NCBI GenBank assembly: GCA_030512335.1
Contig: JAULSU010000002.1
Location: 5,828,001-5,892,000, forward strand
Reading direction: 5' to 3'
DNA: 64,000 nt
Source of the DNA: Immersiella caudata
Taxonomy: Eukaryota; Ascomycota; Sordariomycetes; Sordariales; Lasiosphaeriaceae
Numbering within the stretch: position 1 is the stretch's first letter; the number at the start of each line of letters is the position of its first letter. Positions 55,452 to 64,000 of the stretch are shown here, piece after piece. Under the pieces are notes generated by a model, which saw only the letters and a program-made list of their open reading frames with translations, ran no database searches and was not told where the DNA came from. Both the position numbers and the translations under genes were made by a program.

Positions 55452-56479
55452 TTAGCCAGTAATCAGGCCCAAGATGCCGCCCCAAGCAAAGGCGGCACCG
55501 ATGGTGATGAAGCTGCTCGTCGACAGCAGGGAAAGCCCGCTGATGCCGTGGCCAGACGTGCACCCGCCTGCCATGCGAGACCCGATGATCATGAGGAAAC
55601 CACCAATGCCAGCCGTGAGCGGGTCGATGCTGACATTGGTGATCTGAGAAAAGGCCGGATTTGTCTTGGACAGCAGCCAGGCACCGCCAACCATGCCCGC
55701 GCAAAAGACGGTGTTCATGTAGCGCTGTGGGGAGACCTTGCCCTTGAAGAAACCCCAGAACCAGTCGCCGATCTCTTCCAGGGAGGTGCTGGTTCCCATG
55801 AGGTTGCGACGGAGGACAACCGAGGTCAACTGCGCGGCAGCGATGCAGAGCCCGCCGAGCGCAGGGGATATCTTTGCCTCTGGCCCGACGGCAGCGAGGG
55901 AGCATACGGCGACGATGGCGGCACACATGACCTCGAAGGCGGCGATGGCGGTTGTGCGGGAGACGCCGAGGTTCTCGTAAACGGTTGGCTTGGGAGCGGG
56001 ACTCTTGGAGGGCTGAGCTTGGTGGAGAAGCGGTCCAAGAATACCAGTCCAGACGATACCGGCAATGGTGGCGCCCTCGAAGGCGTAGAAGCCGGACCGG
56101 ACACCATTGCCCATCTGAGCGAAAACGGTTCCTGGACATGCGCCGGCAAGGAACATGCCCGTTCCGAGAAGCATGCCGCCGATGAGGTTGCCGTCCCATG
56201 GGGCGAAGAGGCCGATAGTGGAGTAGTTTCGTGGTTTAAGCTGGGCGTAGCCGAGCTTCTGGGCAGCCGTCACGATGGCTCTGTTTTTTTGTTAGCTTGA
56301 GCTTCGAGAATGTGTGGAAGAAGGCAGAGAACGTACGTGCTACCAGCGGCACCGGTAAGAAACGCTTGCAGCATGTGGAAGTTGTCCAACTTGAGCTGCG
56401 AGATGATGACCGAGGGCTGGTAGACACCCGAAGCTGTCAAGGCCGCACCGAACGCGGCGCCGGATACAAGATGGTCCAT
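55452..56479 (-). CDS. YeeE/YedE-family sulfur-compound transporter
   Basis: Exons are 56479-56337 and 56280-55452 with a 56-bp intron, giving 323 residues, very hydrophobic throughout with roughly eight to nine membrane segments. The protein has the internal duplication of the YeeE/YedE (DUF395) family. One half carries GGMLLGTGMFLAGACPGTVF and the other MIIGSRMAGGCTSGHGISGL, each with the Gly-rich loop and conserved Cys. Bacterial YeeE/TsuA takes up thiosulfate, relaying it along such cysteines; the fungal substrate is inferred to be a related sulfur species. It faces away from a persulfide dioxygenase gene across 1.6 kb. TATAAAG lies about 175 bp upstream on the coding strand. Both introns in the pair are fungal-type, so any transfer from bacteria is not recent. 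Confidence 0.87.
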
Positions 56480-58120
56480 AGCTGTCTGCGTATTTCGAAA
56501 AGAAACTGTTGTGGTCTAGGAGAAGCGAAGGTGTGAAAAGAACCCGCGATTTCTCGACAGAGTCAAGTAATGATAGTCGTCCAATATGTCAGGATTGCAA
56601 CATGGTTTCAAAGAGGCAGAGCAGCGGGGCCGTCGTCATAGCTGCGGCTGTTTCTTTATACCAACCGGGCTCCAGGAGATGGGATGGAGCTCCAGTCATT
56701 AGAGCGGCCCCCATGGACCCCGGGGAAGGTGCGAGTCCTTGACACCGTGCCCGCGGGAGGCGAGGCACGCGCACACGGCTCACCCACACGGTTTCGGCGT
56801 CTGGGGGAGACACCCACATTCCTGCTTGCGCGGAGGGGTACGTTGTGTGATTTCCTCGCGAATTACGGAATGCGCCCTAGAACGCCAGAGACTGGCTTGG
56901 GGATGCGCCGCCGTCCCAGATTCGCGGGTTTGGCGTTCTGCTTCTCGATGCGGTCTTTGTGGCGTTCCTTGGAAATCCACTAACCACATGGGGTTCCACA
57001 GGGTCCAGAGGAGGGTGTGCAGCCTGCTCCCTGAACGCGCTAACAGCTCGCCGGCACAGCGTCCGCAAAGTGCGTTAGTGCATCCGGATCTTCCGCAACG
57101 CCAGAGATTGGGTTTGAAAATGGTGATCTTTAGCAAATTCACCTTCGATTGACTTCTTAAGCAGCCACATTCGGAGCGTCATCCGTGCCATCTTACAAAA
57201 TCGTCCCGAGCTGCCGGTGAGGCATGAAATGCAAGACCGTTGAACCGATTTTTTCGCGGAACATAGGCACCCCAGACGATCCGAATTCGATTTATTCCAT
57301 GCATTGAATCCGAGGAACCCTGCATGGAGATCCCCCGGAGCAAGCTGAACGTTGAAGCTGCGCTGGTTTGCGGCTGTTCGGATTTGTAACCGGCTGCTTG
57401 CTGGTCGGCGACTGCTATCCTGAAATTTCTCACAGCTTGCCCGATCGAATTTTCTTCGGCCAGCACGTGTCAGGTGGGCTCGCCGACGAGAGCCCCGCCG
57501 AAGCCCGACCCCCGACCCCCGATGACCCCGGACGACCCACCCTGATGTCGGTGACCAGTGGTCACCGACCACTTTGGCTGAAGTTCCCCGAGTCGCCGCA
57601 CCGTGTGATGAGGGTTCCCTGGCTACGACGCTGAGCAGCCGCAATCGCCGACGTCGATACCAGGCTGTTTACGCCACACCGGGCAACAGAGTCAGCTACC
57701 CCTATCCCGGGATCTCAGCCTCGGGGAATATTCACAAGTGTGAAGACTTTGAAAGTTGCTTTTGAAGGGGTCGGGGACATTTTTGCCAATCCAACGTTGG
57801 CCCCGGGGACTTATTTGTTATGCGTCTCTCCGTTTGCGGTGGTTTCGCGATTCAGCAGCCAGCTTCGAGAGCTCACAGACGCTCGGGAAGCGGTCATTCG
57901 TCTGTCTGGACTTCGGTGACCATCTGTGTTCCCTGACAATCATGAGATTTGAGGGAATATGGCCACTCTCATCACGCCCAGGGAGGTGCTGGCAAAATTT
58001 CAGCTCGCGTCCCTTCACATAAGAGACACAGGCCCGTTTGTCTTTTTGTCGAGAAAATTATGAGCTCATAGCGCTGCAATCCTATAACCATATCAAGTCC
58101 CACATTCATATTCTCACACA
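56480..58120. other. Shared upstream region of the sulfur gene pair
   Basis: This 1.6-kb region lies between the divergent YeeE and persulfide dioxygenase genes. Only short ORFs in conflicting frames were found. It holds the perfect palindrome listed separately. I did not find a CYS3-type ATGRYRYCAT site by eye. Confidence 0.55.
57547..57569. promoter_or_regulatory. Perfect 23-bp palindrome, candidate regulator site
   Basis: Arm 1 is gtcggtgacca (57547-57557), the centre is a single g, and arm 2 is tggtcaccgac (57559-57569), the exact reverse complement of arm 1. It lies 552 bp before the persulfide dioxygenase start and 1068 bp before the YeeE start. Such dyads suit a dimeric transcription factor; no known factor is assigned. 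Confidence 0.5.
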
Positions 58121-59076
58121 ATGTCTTCGGAACCTATCGTCCACACCTGCTTCGAGCCTGACACCTGTACTTGGCAGTATGTTGTGGCTGACCTAGAAAC
58201 CAAAGCCGCCGTGATCATCGACCCCGTCCTAGATTTCGACCCAGCCAAAAACGCCATTTCAACGGCGACTGCCGATGCCCTCCTCTCTCTGGCCAAGGAG
58301 AATGGCTACACCATCACCCGGTTGATCGAGACGCATGCTCACGCCGACCACCTCACAGCAGCACACTACCTCCAGCGTCAGCTCGAGGCCTCGGGTGCTC
58401 CAAAGCCCGCCATCTGCATCGGCAAGCGCATCGACGGCGTCCAAGATCGCTTCGCCCAGCGCTATGGCATCGACCAGGCCGACTACGCCGGAGCCTTCGA
58501 TCATCTTGTCGATGACGACGAAGTCTTCTCCATCGGTAACCTCTCGGCCAAAGCTCTACACCTCCCTGGCCACACCCCAGACCACATGGGCTACGTAATC
58601 GGCCGTACGTCCCGCCCGCCCCTCTCTCTTTCATACCAAACTGACAAATAACCTCAGCAAACGTCTTCTGCGGCGACTCCATCTTCAATCCCGACGTGGG
58701 CTCTGCTCGCTGCGACTTCCCCTCCGGCTCACCTCACGCTCTTTACCTCTCCTCCCAGAAACTCTTCTCCCTCCCACCCCACTACAAGATCTACACCGGC
58801 CATGATTACCCTCCCGGCGGCGATGCCCGCAAGGATCCAGTGCCCTACACCACGGTAGCCGAACAAAAGGCGAAGAACAGGCACCTCAAGGAAGGTACAA
58901 CGGAAGAAGACTTCACAAAGTGGAGGACGGAAAGGGACAGCGGGCTGGCGGAGCCGAGGTTAATCCACCAGGCACTACAGTTCAACATCAGGGGAGGACG
59001 CTTGCCTCTGGAGAAAGAAGGAGGGGATAGGTTTTTGCATGTGCCGTTGAAGGTTCCCAAGGGGGTTGTGTTTTAG
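58121..59076 (+). CDS. ETHE1/Blh-type persulfide dioxygenase (metallo-beta-lactamase fold)
   Basis: Exons are 58121-58604 and 58658-59076 with a 53-bp intron, giving 300 residues. The metal-binding pattern of the MBL fold is present: THAHADH (His72, His74, Asp76, His77), His151 in LPGHTPDHMGY, Asp168 in FCGDSIFNPDVGSARCDF and YTGHDY later. GSARCDF and PHYKIYTGHDYPPGG are typical of the ETHE1/persulfide-dioxygenase clade rather than glyoxalase II. These enzymes use non-haem iron to oxidise glutathione persulfide to sulfite. The C-terminal extension (PRLIHQALQFNIRGGRLPL) resembles bacterial Blh proteins. There is no obvious mitochondrial presequence at the start chosen (ATG 58121), so a cytosolic location is inferred. 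It pairs with the divergent YeeE gene. Confidence 0.88.
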
Positions 59077-60043
59077 GATTGAGAATCTTCAAAGGAATGG
59101 CAAGCATTGCTCACCACTCGCCGCCCCATTGACAACGATTGTCGTCGCCCATGCCGCTTTCGAACCCATCTTAACCAACTGCATCGCTCTCCTTGCCGAG
59201 TTTGTAAAGATGTGGCCCGCTGAAGTTCGCCTCGAGTTTCACGTCCTTCGTTGAAGTCCACATGAACACCGCCGGATAGAATTTCCCTCTCGCTTCCGGA
59301 AACGCAACCCCTAATCAAAGTTTCCCAAGTCAGCTGCTGTATCGGAGAATAGGTAGGAAGTTGGAATGACAAAAAGTTCAAGCATGAAGCTCACCCAAAG
59401 GATCTCCATTCAATGTGAAGTATATTGAGCTGTCCGAAGCCGTTATACCGCATCCAACTGTGTCACCGCTGCTATACCGGCCATCTTCGCCGCACTTCCC
59501 GTCATCGCCCCCTCGAGCGTCTGAAGGATAGCAGAGACCATGGTCGGCATGGAACGCCCAAGAATTTGATGAACTGAAGCCCAACATGCGGTCGAGACGG
59601 CATGCATCATGACATAAACCTATTCCGAGTCTGCAGCATCGGTGTTATCAGCAAAAGAACCTTTGATTAGTAAGTATCTAGAGCATGGCTGAGTGTAGGT
59701 GAAAGGCTCGGTCGGGCATTCGCATCCTGGTAGACAACCAAAAGACGGACGAAAAAGCCAGACGTACTGCCAGGCTCGTTCAGTTGCCCTGCCAGAAGTT
59801 GGAAAGCCTCCTGGTGCCCATGTTGCGCAGCTTCATCTGACGCCAGAGAGCCCGGCAACCCCGGGCTTAAACGACATTCTGACATATGCAGCTTAAACGA
59901 TAGCTCTCTGGTGCTCATTCTGGAGACCGTGCTCCCAGATATATATCTCTTGCAGAAAAACCGCACAGAGCACTGGCAAGGTAATGCTGGACCGGCTGCT
60001 CATGGAGGTCCAACACCAGGCCTCCCAACAGAGAATTTAGCCT
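59077..60043. other. Intergenic accessory region
   Basis: This 0.97-kb stretch lies between the persulfide dioxygenase and the phosphotransferase relic. Short ORFs only; no gene is supported. Confidence 0.5.
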
Positions 60044-61337
60044 TTAACTTTTGGTGATGAAGGCTTCCAACTGTTCCTCCAGCTTCGGCCAATCCGCCTC
60101 ACCGCTGCCAATATCGTGCATGATTCCTCGGGCGGTAGCCCTGTCGCTGCCTGTTGCCTCCTGGATCAGCTTGCAACACATCTCCAATCTGGGAATCTGA
60201 TTCAGCGCAGCAACCCATATTGCTTCCCAGATGTGAGATTTTCTCGTGAAATTCCAGTCTCCGCTCTGTTTCGTAGCCTCTCCCATAGTCTGGTCATAAT
60301 AGACTCGGTAGCGCTCCAACTCGTCGGGAGAGTTTTTGGAATCAGATTTCGGCCAACCGTACATGAGCGGATCCCAGTAGCGGGTGATCCATCCAGGGTA
60401 ACGGCTGTGCCCAACGCACCGAGGCAACGTCTGAACAAGATCCCAATCGATAATGCCCATCAAGTTGCCTTCGTCATCTACCATGATGTTTTGCGAGTCA
60501 AAATCCGGGATAGAGAGAACAAATCCTGGAGATGACTCTTCGAAAGGCAAGTGTCAGACTGCCGCTTTCGTAACTTTGGTTACCGAAATCCTCCACTCGC
60601 TGTTGTCTTCGTCGCTGACGGCGTAGTGGTCGTGTAGATACTCAGCTGCCGAGCCATAGGGACCAGATGCAATGACCTGAAAAGAGCCATCTTCTTTCTA
60701 CTTCCAGTCGCAACACAAACCGATCGTCAAATCTCCGTTCTCATCCTTATGGATGGAGCCGATCTTTGGGAAGCTGAACTGCGCAAGCTGGGCCAAACAC
60801 TGCGAAATAGCAGTCAGGGTTCTCAGGCGTCGGTCCTCTAGAGGCGTTGGGAGCGTAGTGTCGAACCAGGCCGTTGCCAGCGTCTGACCAGAGAGGAATT
60901 TCATACAGATATAGAGGGCACCAATTTCGTTACTTTTGGTTGTGTCAAACGCGTGCACCTGCGGCACGGGAATGGCGGTTTTGGAGGCGATGAGACGCAG
61001 CGTTGCGAACTTGGGACTCCAATGCGTCCGCCGCTGCAGTTAATCCATCACCCCAGCCTGTTGCCGGGATGCGAATGACGAGTTTGAAGGTATCGTCTAG
61101 CTGGATGATGTGCACGAGGTTGTATGAACCGGCAATGCGGCGGATGAGACGGCCGGATGAAGATGTGGTGCTGAAAATGTCGGCTCTGATTTTCGTCGCG
61201 AGGTTGACGAGTGCGGTTTCGGGAATATCCAAAAGTGGACCGAAAACTTTGGGATCCAGATCGTCGCTGCTCAGCTTCAAGCAAGCACAAAGAGTCGCCG
61301 GCTCAGAACAAATGATTTGCAACAAGGGTATACGCAA
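60044..61337 (-). pseudogene. Decayed aminoglycoside-phosphotransferase-like (APH family) gene
   Basis: The APH/choline-kinase-like fold is recognisable across lesions. The N-lobe has FKLVIRIPATGWG. In a shifted frame come ATLRLIASKTAIPVPQVHAF, LYICMKFLSGQTL and KIGSIHKDENGDLTIG. After an in-frame TAG at 60698-60700 the reading continues with KEDGSFQVIASGPYGSAAEY. The C-lobe retains the catalytic-type DFDSQNIMVDDEGNLMGIID with WDLVQTLP. Lesions are one extra base near 60990-61000 and the TAG (CAG to TAG would explain it). A second stop at 60554-60556 could lie inside a 48-bp intron (60583-60536). No ATG is found at the 5' end. Intact relatives are common, poorly characterised kinases in moulds. 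The frameshift could also be a sequencing error. Confidence 0.6.
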
Positions 61338-61601
61338 TTATCTACCTGAACCTCTAGGTAGACCGAAAATCCCAAACCAAATACAAGAAACAAACGCAAA
61401 CCCGAATCCCAACCGCGTATATCCCAGACATCCGTCCGACCACCGAATTATCCATACAAGACCTGACTGCCCCGTCAAGAGTCATAAACATCGCCAACAC
61501 ATGCCAACGTCATAAGCGAACGCCTTCTCATGATCATCCAAACTCCATCGCCAGCAAACCTCAACACCAGCTTTTTGGAACTCACCCCAACACGGGACTC
61601 C

Positions 61602-64000
61602 TCACCTCCTCACACTGCTCCCAATCGTGCTCATCTTCTCGCTGAGCTTATCCCCAAACCCGCCAAACCACTTCGGCACCTTCAGCCGTAATCTGACCCT
61701 CCCCTCGACAACCATGTTGACCACATTGATAATCGCAAACGTGGTGCTTCCAATAGATCTGAAAACCGCCAGACCCGCCACAGACCACAAGATGAACCGC
61801 AAATAATAGTTCTCGCCAATCGAGTTCAGCGGATAGGCTTCACTAACAGCCATAGCCAGCGTTGCATTGGCAATCATCCACGTCACGACCATGTACGTGC
61901 GGACGCTCTTGTAGTAGTCTTGCTGCATCTGCTCTTCCGATATGCCCTTTTCGGGGACTTCGATGCGATCGCGGAGGTTGCGGAGGGCCTCGTCGTAGCC
62001 AGAGTCGATGTCGAGCTGTTCGCTGGGCATCTCCAGCTCGACAGTGCTGCCCTTGCCGACAGCGCCACCAAGATCGGTCTTCATGACGTTGTCACCCTTG
62101 GTACCCCATGTGACGTCGTGCGTGTTGCAAAAAGCATACACCTGAAGCATGCAGATGTAGCTGGGCAGCAAGACGAAGTACTGGGCGGCTGAAGTGATCA
62201 TGTGCCAGGGATCCAGATACATAATCGACATGATGAGGTAGAGACCAATGGTAGATGCCATAGACACGATCAGATTGGTGAAGACGTTGTCGCCCATCGT
62301 GAGCGCGTTGTTACCTTCCTCGTCTTCCTTGTGCCGCAGCTGGTGCACGATGATCCAGATACTAGCGAAAGTCGTGTAGATCATGATGACGGCGTAGATA
62401 ATCATGGAAGCGAGGTACATCTTCCTGGCTCCTTGAGGGCGGTTGCCAAGCGAGAGGATGAACTGGCTCGAAATGAGGAGTACCAAGACGTAGCGGAAGA
62501 GGTTGAACACGATCCTTGCGCCGTTGTTGCCGAAGGGGTCGATCGTAGGGTCGGTCAGACCGCCAGCGATAAAGTAGAAGGTGAGGTAGAAGTTGGCGAG
62601 CGAGAAGTAGGTGAAGAGGAGCTGGAGCAGCTGATAGACGAACTCGATGTGGAGCATGATCTTTCGCGCGATGGTATGGTCGGTGAGCCAAATCTGTTTG
62701 AAATGGACCAGTGAATACACGGCAGCGAAGAACGCTCCGTTGAGCCAACGTCGACGTTGCGAGACAAACTCGGGCACAGAATCTGTCACTGTTAGCCAAG
62801 CCCCTTTAAAACCAACGGGTGCATGAAAAACCTACCCGGCACATCCGTCTCACCAGTACATCCCTTGACGTACTTCAACACCCATCTCTCGCCCCTCTTC
62901 GCAACCAACTCCCAACAGAGAATGCGATCCTCGGCCAAGTACATGTTTGCCGTAAACACATCCGCATGTTGACCATGCAATGTCTCACCCTTGAAGTATT
63001 GACTAAGGGGCCCATGACCAGTCTCGTCATTCTGCAGGGCGTGGTATCGATACGCGCTGAGCGCGCCTGGCAACACTGTGATGTAACCAAAGACACTTTC
63101 CAGTGGTTTATCGAGGATATTCGACATCTTGTACTCGAAGTTCTGAGACGCAACAAGTGGATTGAGCAGGTTGACACCCATCTTGCCTATGTTCGAATAC
63201 ATTAGCATGGATAACGGAATAGGACGTGGGGTGCTATGGTAGTACCTTTCATAGCCTTAATTTCACCACAAGCGCCGGCCACATTCGAGTCCGTGTCAAA
63301 GGCCTTCCACAAGTGATACAGCGAGTTGCCGCCTGGCCTCGTTCCAACGTCAAGAAGAATGCAGACGTTCGGGTTGAGCGCCTTGCCGAATGCGTTGAAG
63401 AACCAGCGGTGGGAGTTCAACTTCTTGGCGTTCTTCTCCTTCAGGCAAAAGATCATCTGGCAGGGCACTATTCCTTTCTCCGCACCCTTGAACTTCAGAT
63501 CCGAGTCGAGCGAGACTTGCGTAGAATATTCGTAAAGATGCGCGTGGACCGCCTTGGAGTTGACGTAGTTCTTGGCGATGCCGTGTTGGTAGACACCCAT
63601 GGCGGCCAATGCGTCGAGTGTGCGTGGGTGGATGTTCTGACGACCATCGGAGACGATGCAGACGACAATCTTTTGCCATCCCAGCTCTCCCCAAGTTCGA
63701 CTCTTGTTACGGCTGCAGAAATGGCTGATATTCTTCATGACGGCGTGCATAGTTCTCGTAAAACCGTACTCGTCCTCGTTGTACATGGTGACACAGATAA
63801 ACAACTCGGTCTCGCGCGTTGTCCTGCCGATATTCTGACGCAGCTTGTATCCTCTCTCGACGAAGTCATCTGGGTCGCATGTTACTGCCGTGTAGCGCAT
63901 GTGCGTGAACTCAATCTCGTCGCGTCGCGGCAAGAAGCTGTAGAGAATGGTAGGAATCTTGCACTCCAACACCAGCTCACCGTTGATAAGCTGCACCTCC
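61602..64000 (-). CDS. Chitin synthase, class I (partial, lacks N-terminus)
   Basis: Three exons are in the window (64000-63246, 63186-62836 and 62788-61602); the 5' end lies beyond the right edge. Introns are 59 and 47 bp. The enzyme polymerises UDP-GlcNAc into chitin at the plasma membrane. Visible are FTHMRYTAVTCDPDDF, GRTTRETELFICVTMYNED, the CHS signature LAEDRILCWEL and QRRRWLNG (product-binding, restored by the second splice). Several membrane helices follow from residue IMLHIEFVYQLLQLLFTYFS onward. The GRTTRETELFICVTMYNED and SHFCSRNKSRTWGE segments fit class I better than class II or III. The C-terminus ends IGSSVRR. No lesion is visible. The relic at 60044-61337 lies just downstream. 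Confidence 0.94.

Noticed and set aside
55267..56300. Two long ORFs (55434-56300 plus, 55267-56199 minus) overlapping the YeeE gene
   Set aside because: They lack membrane segments or motifs; the YeeE frame has both signature cysteine loops and a consistent splice.
60945..61010. 52-bp intron (gttcgc to ccgcag) that would repair the phosphotransferase frame
   Set aside because: The would-be intron encodes a conserved family segment in the next frame and has a poor donor, so a frameshift is more likely.
1..64000. tRNA, rRNA, CRISPR, prokaryotic operons, transposon terminal repeats
   Set aside because: No B-box-like GGTTCRANNCC with a plausible cloverleaf, no rRNA-like sequence, no regularly spaced repeats and no transposase or reverse-transcriptase motifs were seen by eye; a tRNAscan or RepeatMasker run was not possible.

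Overview
The window looks like a piece of a filamentous ascomycete chromosome (Pezizomycotina, most likely Sordariomycetes). The evidence is short GT-AG introns of about 47-200 bp with fungal branch points, a HET-domain/ankyrin gene, and single-copy orthologues typical of moulds: a two-dehydrogenase peroxisomal Fox2, Ecm11, Nbp35, Rad18, Arp9 and a class I chitin synthase. Nothing prokaryotic or organellar is present. I saw no rRNA, tRNA or CRISPR array by eye.

Layout of the left two thirds (1-50.4 kb), mostly conserved housekeeping genes: NMA111 HtrA-type protease (-, cut by the left edge); HET + ankyrin incompatibility-type gene (-); fox-2 beta-oxidation enzyme (-, six exons); glycerate-kinase-like TDA10 (+); ECM11-domain protein (-); an unrecognised spliced gene (+); NBP35 Fe-S assembly ATPase (+); glia maturation factor/cofilin-like protein (-); molybdopterin-binding-domain protein (+, seven exons including a 9-nt microexon and a GC-AG intron); CHM7-like ESCRT-III protein (+); RAD18 (-); INCENP-like chromosomal passenger protein (+); J-domain protein (+); SYLF/Ysc84-type protein (-); F-box protein (-); RNF216-like RBR ubiquitin ligase with a hydrophobic insertion (+); ARP9 (+, with a second GC-AG intron).

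The right part (about 51-61.5 kb) looks like accessory DNA. It holds a helicase-C-only protein with a 12-C run in its coding sequence, a decayed HET gene, a RidA-family protein, and a divergent pair: a YeeE/YedE sulfur-transport membrane protein (-) and an ETHE1/Blh-type persulfide dioxygenase (+). Their shared 1.6-kb promoter region carries a perfect 23-bp palindrome. A decayed aminoglycoside-phosphotransferase-like gene follows. The window ends in the 3' part of a class I chitin synthase gene (-).

How genes work together: the clearest functional unit is the YeeE + persulfide dioxygenase pair. It has the same two partners as bacterial H2S/persulfide detoxification operons, here split into two intron-containing eukaryotic genes transcribed away from each other. 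The other genes are mostly unrelated neighbours. Exon boundaries were worked out by hand from splice consensus and family conservation; no database search was possible.
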